Assembly: GCA_023634235.1 (NCBI GenBank)
Contig: JAMKCF010000031.1
Coordinates: 2,065,109 to 2,129,108 of the forward strand
Direction: 5' to 3'
Length of the DNA stretch: 64,000 bases
Origin: Pisaster brevispinus
Taxonomy: Eukaryota; Echinodermata; Asteroidea; Forcipulatida; Asteriidae
Part shown: piece after piece, positions 35,388 to 48,015 of the stretch
How positions within the stretch are numbered: the first letter of the stretch is position 1
How the letters are laid out: the number at the start of each line of letters is the position of its first letter
Position numbers and translations under genes: made by a program
The notes under the pieces: generated by a model
What the model saw: the letters and a program-made list of their open reading frames with translations, nothing else
Databases searched by the model: none
Told to the model about the DNA's origin: nothing

Positions 35388-36700
35388 TCAATTTCTGTTA
35401 GGGGTAGGGCTTACATCCAAGCCGCTCGCCTCGCCTACAGAGTCGTCAGCAACCCCAAACTCACGGTAGAGAGAGCCCTTGAGACGGGCTTTACAGTGGT
35501 GCTAAACTTGTGCAGATCCGATATTGCCTTGGGGGTGATTTGACCATCCTTATTTTATGTTTGTCTCTTTTACATCAAATTCGAGATGAAGCTGTTTTGC
35601 GGGGCCTTTGTAGCGTCCCCGTTTGCTGGTCTTTTCCGGTGTAAAGCCTGCCCGCATTGGCCGTAAAAGTCCAATTTCCGGGTGCGGGGATACCTAAGGA
35701 AGATTCAGGCGAAAATTTCATCTCTCTAGCATGCCTAGATCGGGAGTTATTCCCAAATTCACCGCACAGTTAAATTGGGCCATTACCCCGGTCCGCACGA
35801 CCTTGTCTCGCAGCCGGTTTTTGGGAGGGGTCAATTTCTGTTAGGGGTAGGGCTAACATCCAGGTCGCTCGCCTCGCCTACAGAGTCGTCAGCAACCCCA
35901 AACTCACGGTAGAGGGAGCCCTTGAGACGGGCTTTACAGTGGTGCTAAACTTGTGCAGATCCGATATTGCCTTGGGGGTGATTTGACCATCCTTATTTTA
36001 TGTTTGTCTCTTTTACATCAAATTCGAGATGAAGCTGTTTTGCGGGGCCTTTGTAGCGTCCCCGTTTGCTGGTCTTTTCCGGTGTAAAGCCTACCCGCAT
36101 TGGCCGTAAAAGTCCAATTTCCGGGTGCGGGGATACCTAAGGAAGATTCAGGCGAAAATTTCATCTCTCTAGCATGCCTAGATCGGGAGTTATTCCCAAA
36201 TTCACCGCACAGTTAAATTGGGCCATTACCCCGGTCCGCACGACCTTGTCTCGCAGCCGGTTTTTGGGAGGGGTCAATTTCTGTTAGGGGTAGGGCTAAC
36301 ATCCAGGTCGCTCGCCTCGCCTACAGAGTCGTCAGCAACCCCAAACTCACGGTAGAGGGAGCCCTTGAGACGGGCTTTACAGTGGTGCTAAACTTGTGCA
36401 GATCCGATATTGCCTTGGGGGTGATTTGACCATCCTTATTTTGTGTTTGTCTCTTTTACAGCAAATTCGAGATGAAGCTGTTTTGCGGGGCCTTTGTAGC
36501 GTCCCCGTTTGCTGGTCTTTTCCGGTGTGAAGCCTGCCCGCAACGGCCGTAAAAGTCCAATTTCCGGATGCAGGGATACCTAAGGAAGATTCAGGTAAAA
36601 AATTCATCTCTCTAGCATGCCTAGATCGGGAGTTATTCCCATTACCCCGGTCCGCACGACCTTGTCTCGCAGCCGGTTTTTTTTTTTTTTTGGGGGGGGG
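35388..36700 (+). repeat. Trimer higher-order repeat, copy 2 (1313 bp)
   Basis: Starts are 35388 (A: CATCCAAGCC), 35831 (the same B/A hybrid with CCTACCCGC) and 36274 (B, ends T15G9). The next A monomer, at 36701, also has CATCCAAGCC, so the duplicated segment extends into a third copy before changing. Confidence 0.9.
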
Positions 36701-39322
36701 TCAATTTCTGTTAGGGGTAGGGCTTACATCCAAGCCGCTCGCCTCGCCTACAGAGTCGTCAGCAACCCCAAACTCACGGTAGAGAGAGCCCTTGAGACGG
36801 GCTTTACAGTGGTGCTAAACTTGTGCAGATCCGATATTGCCTTGGGGGTGATTTGACCATCCTTATTTTATGTTTGTCTCTTTTACATCAAATTCGAGAT
36901 GAAGCTGTTTTGCGGGGCCTTTGTAGCGTCCCCGTTTGCTGGTCTTTTCCGGTGTAAAGCCTGCCCGCATTGGCCGTAAAAGTCCAATTTCCGGGTGCGG
37001 GGATACCTAAGGAAGATTCAGGCGAAAATTTCATCTCTCTAGCATGCCTAGATCGGGAGTTATTCCCAAATTCACCGCACAGTTAAATTGGGCCATTACC
37101 CCGGTCCGCACGACCTTGTCTCGCAGCCGGTTTTTGGGAGGGGTCAATTTCTGTTAGGGGTAGGGCTAACATCCAGGTCGCTCGCCTCGCCTACAGATTC
37201 GTCAGCAACCCCAAACTCACGGTAGAGGGAGCCCTTGAGACGGGCTTTACAGTGGTGCTAAACTTGTGCAGATCCGATATTGCCTTGGGGGTGATTTGAC
37301 CATCCTTATTTTATGTTTGTCTCTTTTACATCAAATTCGAGATGAAGCTGTTTTGCGGGGCCTTTGTAGCGTCCCCGTTTGCTGGTCTTTTCCGGTGTGA
37401 AGCCTGCCCGCAACGGCCGTAAAAGTCCAATTTCCGGATGCAGGGATACCTAAGGAAGATTCAGGTAAAAAATTCATCTCTCTAGCATGCCTAGATCGGG
37501 AGTTATTCCCATTACCCCGGTCCGCACGACCTTGTCTCGCAGCCGGTTTTTTTTTTTTTTTTTTTTTTGGGGGGGGGGTCAATTTCTGTTAGGGGTAGGG
37601 CTTACATCCAGGCCGCTCGCCTCGCCTACAGAGTCGTCAGCAACCCCAAACTCACGGTAGAGTGAGCCCTTGAGACGGGCTTTACAGTGGTGCTAAACTT
37701 GTGCAGATCCGATATTGCCTTGGGGGTGATTTGACCATCCTTATTTTATGTTTGTCTCTTTTACATCAAATTCGAGATGAAGCTGTTTTGCGGGGCCTTT
37801 GTAGCGTCCCCGTTTGCTGGTCTTTTCCGGTGTAAAGCCTGCCCGCATTGGCCGTAAAAGTCCAATTTCCGGGTGCGGGGATACCTAAGGAAGATTCAGG
37901 CGAAAATTTTATCTCTCTAGCATGCCTAGATCGGGAGTTATTCCCAAATTCACCGCACAGTTAAATTGGGCCATTACCCCGGTCCGCACGACCTTGTCTC
38001 GCAGCCGGTTTTTGGGAGGGGTCAATTTCTGTTAGGGGTAGGGCTAACATCCAGGTCGCTCGCCTCGCCTACAGAGTCGTCAGCAACCCCAAACTCATGG
38101 TAGAGGGAGCCCTTGAGACGGGCTTTACAGTGGTGCTAAACTTGTGCAGATCCGATATTGCCTTGGGGGTGATTTGACCATCCTTATTTTGTGTTTGTCT
38201 CTTTTACAGCAAATTCGAGATGAAGCTGTTTTGCGGGGCCTTTGTAGCGTCCCCGTTTGCTGGTCTTTTCCGGTGTGAAGCTTGCCCGCAACGGCCGTAA
38301 AAGTCCAATTTCCGGATGCAGGGATACCTAAGGAAGATTCAGGTAAAAAATTCATCTCTCTAGCATGCCTAGATCGGGAGTTATTCCCATCACCCCGGTC
38401 CGCACAACCTTGTCTCGCAGCCGGTTTTTTTTTTTTTTTTTTGGGGGGGGGGTCAATTTCTGTTAGGGGTAGGGCTTACATCCAGGCCGCTCGCCTCGCC
38501 TACAGAGTCGTCAGCAACCCCAAACTCACGGTAGAGAGAGCCCTTGAGACGGGCTTTACAGTGGTGCTAAACTTGTGCAGATCCGATATTGCCTTGGGGG
38601 TGACTTGACCATCCTTATTTTATGTTTGTCTCTTTTACATCAAATTCGAGATGAAGCTGTTTTGCGGGGCCTTTGTAGCGTCCCCGTTTGCTGGTCTTTT
38701 CCGGTGTAAAGCCTGCCCGCATTGGCCGTAAAAGTCCAATTTCCGGGTGCGGGGATACCTAAGGAAGATTCAGGCGAAAATTTCATCTCTCTAGCATGCC
38801 TAGATCGGGAGTTATTCCCAAATTCACCGCACAGTTAAATTGGGCCATTACCCCGGTCCGCACGACATTGTCTCGCAGCCGGTTTTTGGGAGGGGTCAAT
38901 TTCTGTTAGGGGTAGGGCTAACATCCAGGTCGCTCGCCTCGCCTACAGAGTCGTCAGCAACCCCAAACTCACAGTAGAGGGAGCCCTTGAGACGGGCTTT
39001 ACAGTGGTGCTAAACTTGTGCAGATCCGATATTGCCTTGGGGGTGATTTGACCATCCTTATTTTGTGTTTGTCTCTTTTACAGCAAATTCGAGATGAAGC
39101 TGTTTTGCGGGGCCTTTGTAGCGTCCCCGTTTGCTGGTCTTTTCCGGTGTGAAGCCTGCCCGCAACGGCCGTAAAAGTCCAATTTCCGGATGCAGGGATA
39201 CCTAAGGAAGATTCAGGTAAAAAATTCATCTCTCTAGCATGCCTAGATCGGGAGTTATTCCCATTACCCCGGTCCGCACGACCTTGTCTCGCAGCCGTTT
39301 ATTTTTTTTTTTTTTGGGGGGG
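36701..39322 (+). repeat. Dimeric run including a T22 junction
   Basis: Starts are 36701 A, 37144 (B/A/B mosaic: CAGATTCGTC, TTATTTTATG, TTTACATC, then B markers), 37579 A (GAGTGAGCC), 38022 B (CTCATGGTAG, GAAGCTTGCC), 38453 A (GGTGACTTGACC, CGACATTGTC) and 38896 B. The last ends with an A inside the T-run (TTTA at 39298-39301). Confidence 0.9.
37547..37578 (+). repeat. Longest homopolymer junction, T22G10
   Basis: T22 occupies 37547-37568 and G10 37569-37578. There are 76 such T-then-G tracts in the window, always in this order and always after CAGCCGG or CAGCCG. Their range is T10 (58955-58964) to T22 and G6 to G13. Lengths of this kind are prone to sequencing error as well as replication slippage. 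Confidence 0.9.
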
Positions 39323-42300
39323 TCAATTTCTGTTAGGGGTAGGGCTTACATCCAGGCCGCTCGCCTCGCCTACAGAGTCGTCAGCAACCCCAAACTCACG
39401 GTAGAGAGAGCCCTTGAGACGGGCTTTACAGTGGTACTAAACTTGTGCAGATCCGATTATGCCTTGGGGGTGATTTGACCATCCTTATTTTATGTTTGTC
39501 TCTTTTACATCAAATTCGAGATGAAGCTGTTTTGCGGGGCCTTTGTAGCGTCCCCGTTTGCTGGTCTTTTCCGGTGTAAAGCCTGCCCGCATTGGCCGTA
39601 AAAGTCCAATTTCCGGGTGCGGGGATACCTAAGGAAGAATCAGGCGAAAATTTCATCTCTCTAGCATGCCTAGATCGGGAGGTATTCCCGAATTCACCGC
39701 ACAATTAAATTGGGCCATTACCCCGGTCCGCACGACCTTGTCTCGCAGCCGGTTTTTGGGAGGGGTCAATTTCTGTTAGGGGTAGGGCTAACATCCAGGT
39801 CGCTCGCCTCGCCTACAGAGTCGTCAGCAACCCCAACCTCACGGTAGAGGGAGCCCTTGAGACGGGCTTTACAGTGGTGCTAAACTTGTGCAGATCCGAT
39901 ATTGCCTTGGGGGTGATTTGACCATCCTTATTTTGTGTTTGTCTCTTTTACAGCAAATTCGAGATGAAGCTGTTTTGCGGGGCCTTTGTAGCGTCCCCGT
40001 TTGCTGGTCTTTTCCGGTATGAAGCCTGCCCGCAACGGCCGTAAAAGTTCAATTTCCGGATGCAGGGATACCTAAGGAAGATTCAGGTAAAAAATTCATC
40101 TCTCTAGCATGCCTAGATCGGGAGTTATTCCCATTACCCCGGTCCGCACGACCTTGTCTCGCAGCCGGTTTTTTTTTTTTTTTTGGGGGGGGGGTCAATT
40201 TCTGTTAGGGGTAGGGCTAACATCCAGGTCGCTCGCCTCGCCTACAGAGTCGTCAGCAACCCCAAACTCATGGTAGAGGGAGCCCTTGAGACGGGCTTTA
40301 CAGTGGTGCTAAACTTGTGCAGATCCGATATTGCCTTGGGGGTGATTTGACCATCCTTATTTTGTGTTTGTCTCTTTTACAGCAAATTCGAGATGAAGCT
40401 GTTTTGCGGGGCCTTTGTAGCGTCCCCGTTTGCTGGTCTTTTCCGGTGTGAAGCTTGCCCGCAACGGCCGTAAAAGTCCAATTTCCGGATGCAGGGATAC
40501 CTAAGGAAGATTCAGGTAAAAAATTCATCTCTCTAGCATGCCTAGATCGGGAGTTATTCCCATTACCCCGGTCCGCACGACCTTGTCTCGCAGCCGGTTT
40601 TTTTTTTTTTTTTGGGGGGGTCAATTTCTGTTAGGGGTAGGGCTTACATCCAGGCCGCTCGCCTCGCCTACAGAGTCGTCAGCAACCCCAAACTCACGGT
40701 AGAGAGAGCCCTTGAGACGGGCTTTACAGTGGTGCTAAACTTGTGCAGATCCGATATTGCCTTGGGGGTGATTTGACCATCCTTATTTTATGTTTGTCTC
40801 TTTTACATCAAATTCGAGATGAAGCTGTTTTGCGGGGCCTTTGTAGCGTCCCCGTTTGCTGGTCTTTTCCGGTGTAAAGCCTGCCCGCATTGGCCGTAAA
40901 AGTCCAATTTCCGGGTGCGGGGATACCTAAGGAAGATTCAGGCGAAAATTTCATCTCTCTAGCATGCCTAGATCGGGAGTTATTCCCAAATTCACCGCAC
41001 AGTTAAATTGGGCCATTACCCCGGTCCGCACGACCTTGTCTCGCAGCCGGTTTTTGGGAGGGGTCAATTTCTGTTAGGGGTAGGGCTAACATCCAGGTCG
41101 CTCTTCTCGCCTACAGAGTCGTCAGCAACCCCAAACTCACGGTAGAGGGAGCCCTTGAGACGGGCTTTACAGTGGTGCTAAACTTGTGCAGATCCGATAT
41201 TGCCTTGGGGGTGATTTGACCATCCTTATTTTGTGTTTGTCTCTTTTACAGCAAATTCGAGATGAAGCTGTTTTGCGGGGCCTTTGTAGCGTCCCCGTTT
41301 GCTGGTCTTTTCCGGTGTGAAGCCTGCCCGCAACGGCCGTAAAAGTCCAATTTCCGGATGCAGGGATACCTAAGGAAGATTCAGGTAAAAAATTCATCTC
41401 TCTAGCATGCCTAGATCGGGAGTTATTCCCATTACCCCGGTCCGCACGACCTTGTCTCGCAGCCGGTTTTTTTTTTTTTTTTGGGGGGGGGTCAATTTCT
41501 GTTAGGGGTAGGGCTTACATCCAGGCCGCTCGCCTCGCCTACAGAGTCGTCAGCAACCCCAAACTCACGGTAGAGAGAGCCCTTGAGACGGGCTTTACAG
41601 TGGTGCTAAACTTGTGCAGATCCGATATTGCCTTGGGGGTGATTTGACAATCCTTATTTTATGTTTGTCTCTTTTACATCAAATTCGAGATGAAGCTGTT
41701 TTGCGGGGCCTTTGTAGCGTCCCCGTTTGCTGGTCTTTTCCGGTGTAAAGCCTGCCCGCATTGGCCGTAAAAGTCCAATTTCCGGGTGCGGGGATACCTA
41801 AGGAAGATTCAGGCGAAAATTTCATCTCTCTAGCATGCCTAGATCGGGAATTATTCCCAAATTCACCGCACAGTTAAATTGGGCCATTACCCCGGTCCGC
41901 ACGACCTTGTCTCGCAGCCGGTTTTTGGGAGGGGTCAATTTCTGTTAGGGGTAGGGCTAACATCCAGGTCGCTCGTTTCGCCTACAGAGTCGTCAGCAAC
42001 CCCAAACTCACGGTAGAGGGAGCCCTTGAGACGGGCTTTACAGTGGTGCTAAACTTGTGCAGATCCGATATTGCCTTGGGGGTGATATGACCATCCTTAT
42101 TTTGTGTTTGTCTCTTTTACAGCAAGTTCGAGATGAAGCTGTTTTGCGGGGCCTTTGTAGCGTCCCCGTTTGCTGGTCTTTTCCGGTGTGAAGCCTGCCC
42201 GCAACGGCCGTAAAAGTCCAATTTCCGGATGCAGGGATACCTAAGGAAGATTCAGGTAAAAAATTCATCTCTCTAGCATGCCTAGATCGGGAGTTATTCC

Positions 42301-42362
42301 CATTACCCCGGTCCGCACGACCTTGTCTCGCAGCCGGTTTTTTTTTTTTTTTTTTGGGGGGG
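39323..42362 (+). repeat. Heptamer higher-order repeat, copy 1 (3040 bp)
   Basis: Starts are 39323 A (GGTACTAAAC, GGAGGTATTCCCGAATTC, CACAATT), 39766 B (CCAACCTC, GGTATGAAGCC, AAGTTCAATTT), 40195 B (CTCATGGTAG, GAAGCTTGCC), 40621 A, 41064 B (GCTCTTCTCGCC), 41492 A (GACAATCC, GGGAATTATTCC) and 41935 B (GCTCGTTTCGCC, GATATGACC, CAAGTTCG). Two B monomers occur in a row at 39766 and 40195, the second following a polyT junction. Confidence 0.92.
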
Positions 42363-45300
42363 TCAATTTCTGTTAGGGGTAGGGCTTACATCCAGGCCGC
42401 TCGCCTCGCCTACAGAGTCGTCAGCAACCCCAAACTCACGGTAGAGAGAGCCCTTGAGACGGGCTTTACAGTGGTACTAAATTTGTGCAGATCCGATATT
42501 GCCTTGGGGGTGATTTGACCATCCTTATTTTATGTTTGTCTCTTTTACATCAAATTCGAGATGAAGCTGTTTTGCGGGGCCTTTGTAGCGTCCCCGTTTG
42601 CTGGTCTTTTCCGGTGTAAAGCCTGCCCGCATTGGCCGTAAAAGTCCAATTTCCGGGTGCGGGGATACCTAAGGAAGATTCAGGCGAAAATTTCATCTCT
42701 CTAGCATGCCTAGATCGGGAGGTATTCCCGAATTCACCGCACAATTAAATTGGGCCATTACCCCGGTCCGCACGACCTTGTCTCGCAGCCGGTTTTTGGG
42801 AGGGGTCAATTTCTGTTAGGGGTAGGGCTAACATCCAGGTCGCTCGCCTCGCCTACAGAGTCGTCAGCAACCCCAACCTCACGGTAGAGGGAGCCCTTGA
42901 GACGGGCTTTACAGTGGTGCTAAACTTGTGCAGATCCGATATTGCCTTGGGGGTGATTTGACCATCCTTATTTTGTGTTTGTCTCTTTTACAGCAAATTC
43001 GAGATGAAGCTGTTTTGCGGGGCCTTTGTAGCGTCCCCGTTTGCTGGTCTTTTCCGGTATGAAGCCTGCCCGCAACGGCCGTAAAAGTTCAATTTCCGGA
43101 TGCAGGGATACCTAAGGAAGATTCAGGTAAAAAATTCATCTCTCTAGCATGCCTAGATCGGGAGTTATTCCCATTACCCCGGTCCGCACGACCTTGTCTC
43201 GCAGCCGGTTTTTTTTTTTTTTTTTTGGGGGGGGTCAATTTCTGTTAGGGGTAGGGCTAACATCCAGGTCGCTCGCCTCGCCTACAGAGTCGTCAGCAAC
43301 CCCAAACTCATGGTAGAGGGAGCCCTTGAGACGGGCTTTACAGTGGTGCTAAACTTGTGCAGATCCGATATTGCCTTGGGGGTGATTTGACCATCCTTAT
43401 TTTGTGTTTGTCTCTTTTACAGCAAATTCGAGATGAAGCTGTTTTGCGGGGCCTTTGTAGCGTCCCCGTTTGCTGGTCTTTTCCGGTGTGAAGCTTGCCC
43501 GCAACGGCCGTAAAAGTCCAATTTCCGGATGCAGGGATACCTAAGGAAGATTCAGGTAAAAAATTCATCTCTCTAGCATGCCTAGATCGGGAGTTATTCC
43601 CATTACCCCGGTCCGCACGACCTTGTCTCGCAGCCGGTTTTTTTTTTTTTTTGGGGGGGGTCAATTTCTGTTAGGGGTAGGGCTTACATCCAGGCCGCTC
43701 GCCTCGCCTACAGAGTCGTCAGCAACCCCAAACTCACGGTAGAGAGAGCCCTTGAGACGGGCTTTACAGTGGTGCTAAACTTGTGCAGATCCGATATTGC
43801 CTTGGGGGTGATTTGACCATCCTTATTTTATGTTTGTCTCTTTTACATCAAATTCGAGATGAAGCTGTTTTGCGGGGCCTTTGTAGCGTCCCCGTTTGCT
43901 GGTCTTTTCCGGTGTAAAGCCTGCCCGCATTGGCCGTAAAAGTCCAATTTCCGGGTGCGGGGATACCTAAGGAAGATTCAGGCGAAAATTTCATCTCTCT
44001 AGCATGCCTAGATCGGGAGTTATTCCCAAATTCACCGCACAGTTAAATTGGGCCATTACCCCGGTCCGCACGACCTTGTCTCGCAGCCGGTTTTTGGGAG
44101 GGGTCAATTTCTGTTAGGGGTAGGGCTAACATCCAGGTCGCTCTTTTCGCCTACAGAGTCGTCAGCAACCCCAAACTCACGGTAGAGGGAGCCCTTGAGA
44201 CGGGCTTTACAGTGGTGCTAAACTTGTGCAGATCCGATATTGCCTTGGGGGTGATTTGACCATCCTTATTTTGTGTTTGTCTCTTTTACAGCAAATTCGA
44301 GATGAAGCTGTTTTGCGGGGCCTTTGTAGCGTCCCCGTTTGCTGGTCTTTTCCGGTGTGAAGCCTGCCCGCAACGGCCGTAAAAGTCCAATTTCCGGATG
44401 CAGGGATACCTAAGGAAGATTCAGGTAAAAAATTCATCTCTCTAGCATGCCTAGATCGGGAGTTATTCCCATTACCCCGGTCCGCACGACCTTGTCTCGC
44501 AGCCGGTTTTTTTTTTTTTTTTGGGGGGGGGGTCAATTTCTGTTAGGGGTAGGGCTTACATCCAGGCCGCTCGCCTCGCCTACAGAGTCGTCAGCAACCC
44601 CAAACTCACGGTAGAGAGAGCCCTTGAGACGGGCTTTACAGTGGTGCTAAACTTGTGCAGATCCGATATTGCCTTGGGGGTGATTTGACAATCCTTATTT
44701 TATGTTTGTCTCTTTTACATCAAATTCGAGATGAAGCTGTTTTGCGGGGCCTTTGTAGCGTCCCCGTTTGCTGGTCTTTTCCGGTGTAAAGCCTGCCCGC
44801 ATTGGCCGTAAAAGTCCAATTTCCGGGTGCGGGGATACCTAAGGAAGATTCAGGCGAAAATTTCATCTCTCTAGCATGCCTAGATCGGGAATTATTCCCA
44901 AATTCACCGCACAGTTAAATTGGGCCATTACCCCGGTCCGCACGACCTTGTCTCGCAGCCGGTTTTTGGGAGGGGTCAATTTCTGTTAGGGGTAGGGCTA
45001 ACATCCAGGTCGCTCGTTTCGCCTACAGAGTCGTCAGCAACCCCAAACTCACGGTAGAGGGAGCCCTTGAGACGGGCTTTACAGTGGTGCTAAACTTGTG
45101 CAGATCCGATATTGCCTTGGGGGTGATATGACCATCCTTATTTTGTGTTTGTCTCTTTTACAGCAAGTTCGAGATGAAGCTGTTTTGCGGGGCCTTTGTA
45201 GCGTCCCCGTTTGCTGGTCTTTTCCGGTGTGAAGCCTGCCCGCAACGGCCGTAAAAGTCCAATTTCCGGATGCAGGGATACCTAAGGAAGATTCAGGTAA

Positions 45301-45404
45301 AAAATTCATCTCTCTAGCATGCCTAGATCGGGAGTTATTCCCATTACCCCGGTCCGCACGACCTTGTCTCGCAGCCGGTTTTTTTTTTTTTTTTTGGGGG
45401 GGGG
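42363..45404 (+). repeat. Heptamer higher-order repeat, copy 2 (3042 bp)
   Basis: Starts are 42363 A, 42806 B, 43235 B, 43661 A, 44104 B, 44533 A and 44976 B. Each monomer carries the private variants of its counterpart in copy 1, including GGAGGTATTCCCGAATTC, AAGTTCAATTT, GACAATCC and GATATGACC. Few differences remain (for example GCTCTTTTCGCC for GCTCTTCTCGCC), so this is a recent 3-kb duplication. Confidence 0.93.
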
Positions 45405-48015
45405 TCAATTTCTGTTAGGGGTAGGGCTTACATCCAGGCCGCTCGCCTCGCCTACAGAGTCGTCAGCAACCCCAAACTCACGGTAGAGAGAGCCCTTGAG
45501 ACGGGCTTTACAGTGGTACTAAATTTGTGCAGATCCGATATTGCCTTGGGGGTGATTTGACCATCCTTATTTTATGTTTGTCTCTTTTACATCAAATTCG
45601 AGATGAAGCTGTTTTGCGGGGCCTTTGTAGCGTCCCCGTTTGCTGGTCTTTTCCGGTGTAAAGCCTGCCCGCATTGGCCGTAAAAGTCCAATTTCCGGGT
45701 GCGGGGATACCTAAGGAAGATTCAGGCGAAAATTTCATCTCTCTAGCATGCCTAGATCGGGAGTTATTCCCAAATTCACCGCACAGTTAAATTGGGCCAT
45801 TACCCCGGTCCGCACGACCTTGTCTCGCAGCCGGTTTTTGGGAGGGGTCAATTTCTGTTAGGGGTAGGGCTAACATCCAGGTCGCTCGCCTCGCCTACAG
45901 AGTCGTCAGCAACCCCAAACTCACGGTAGAGGGAGCCCTTGAGACGGGCTTTACAGTGGTGCTAAACTTGTGCAGATCCGATATTGCCTTGGGGGTGATT
46001 TGACCATCCTTATTTTGTGTTTGTCTCTTTTACAGCAAATTCGAGATGAAGCTGTTTTGCGGGGCCTTTGTAGCGTCCCCGTTTGCTGGTCTTTTCCGGT
46101 GTGAAGCTTGCCCGCAACGGCCGTAAAAGTCCAATTTCCGGATGCAGGGATACCTAAGGAAGATTCAGGTAAAAAATTCATCTCTCTAGCATGCCTAGAT
46201 CGGGAGTTATTCCCATTACCCCGGTCCGCACGACCTTGTCTCGCAGCCGGTTTTTTTTTTTTTGGGGGGGGGGTCAATTTCTGTTAGGGGTAGGGCTTAC
46301 ATCCAGGCCGCTCGCCTCGTCTACAGAGTCGTCAGCAACCCCAAACTCACGGTAGAGAGAGCCCTTGAGACGGGCTTTACAGTGGTGCTAAACTTGTGCA
46401 GATCCGATATTGCCTTGGGGGTGATTTGACCATCCTTATTTTATGTTTGTCTCTTTTACATCAAATTCGAGATGAAGCTGTTTTGCGGGGCCTTTGTAGC
46501 GTCCCCGTTTGCTGGTCTTTTCCGGTGTAAAGCCTGCCCGCATTGGCCGTAAAAGTCCAATTTCCGGGTGCGGGGATACCTAAGGAAGATTCAGGCGAAA
46601 ATTTCATCTCTCTAGCATGCCTAGATCGGGAGTTATTCCCAAATTCACCGCACAGTTAAATTGGGCCATTACCCCGGTCCGCACGACCTTGTCTCGCAGC
46701 CGGTTTTTGGGAGGGGTCAATTTCTGTTAGGGGTAGGGCTAACATCCAGGTCGCTCGCCTCGCCTACAGAGTCGTCAGCAACCCCAAACTCACGGTAGAG
46801 GGAGCCCTTGAGACGGGCTTTACAGTGGTGCTAAACTTGTGCAGATCCGATATTGCCTTGGGGGTGATTTGACCATCCTTATTTTGTGTTTGTCTCTTTT
46901 ACAGCAAATTCGAGATGAAGCTGTTTTGCGGGGCCTTTGTAGCGTCCCCGTTTGCTGGTCTTTTCCGGTGTGAAGCTTGCCCGCAACGGCCGTAAAAGTC
47001 CAATTTCCGGATGCAGGGATACCTAAGGAAGATTCAGGTAAAAAATTCATCTCTCTAGCATGCCTAGATCGGGAGTTATTCCCATTACCCCGGTCCGCAC
47101 GACCTTGTCTCGCAGCCGGTTTTTTTTTTTTTGGGGGGGGGGTCAATTTCTGTTAGGGGTAGGGCTTACATCCAGGCCGCTCGCCTCGTCTACAGAGTCG
47201 TCAGCAACCCCAAACTCACGGTAGAGAGAGCCCTTGAGACGGGCTTTACAGTGGTGCTAAACTTGTGCAGATCTGATATTGCCTTGGGGGTGATTTGACC
47301 ATCCTTATTTTATGTTTGTCTCTTTTACATCAAATTCGAGATGAAGCTGTTTTGCGGGGCCTTTGTAGCGTCCCCGTTTGCTGGTCTTTTCCGGTGTAAA
47401 GCCTGCCCGCATTGGCCGTAAAAGTCCAATTTCCGGGTGCGGGGATACCTAAGGAAGATTCAGGCGAAAATTTCATCTCTCTAGCATGCCTAGATCGGGA
47501 GTTATTCCCAAATTCACCGCACAGTTAAATTGGGCCATTACCCCGGTCCGCACGACCTTGTCTCGCAGCCGGTTTTTGGGAGGGGTCAATTTCTGTTAGG
47601 GGTAGGGCTAACATCCAGGTCGCTCGCCTCGCCTACAGAGTCGTCAGCAACCCCAAACTCACGGTAGAGGGAGCCCTTGAGACGGGCTTTACAGTGGTGC
47701 TAAACTTGTGCAGATCCGATATTGCCTTGGGGGTGATTTGACCATCCTTATTTTGTGTTTGTCTCTTTTACAGCAAATTCGAGATGAAGCTGTTTTGCGG
47801 GGCCTTTGTAGCGTCCCCGTTTGCTGGTCTTTTCCGGTGTGAAGCCTGCCCGCAACGGCCGTAAAAGTCCAATTTCCGGATGCAGGGATACCTAAGGAAG
47901 ATTCAGGTAAAAAATTCATCTCTCTAGCATGCCTAGATCGGGAGTTATTCCCATTACCCCGGTCCGCACGACCTTGTCTCGCAGCCGGTTTTTTTTTTTT
48001 TTTTTGGGGGGGGGG
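45405..48015 (+). repeat. Hexamer higher-order repeat, copy 1 (2611 bp)
   Basis: Starts are 45405 A (GGTACTAAATTTG), 45848 B (GAAGCTTGCC), 46274 A (CCTCGTCTACAG), 46717 B (GAAGCTTGCC), 47143 A (CCTCGTCTACAG, AGATCTGAT) and 47586 B. The first monomer shares GGTACTAAATTTG with the 42363 heptamer start but has the normal 27-bp segment, so the heptamer breaks off inside it. Confidence 0.92.
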
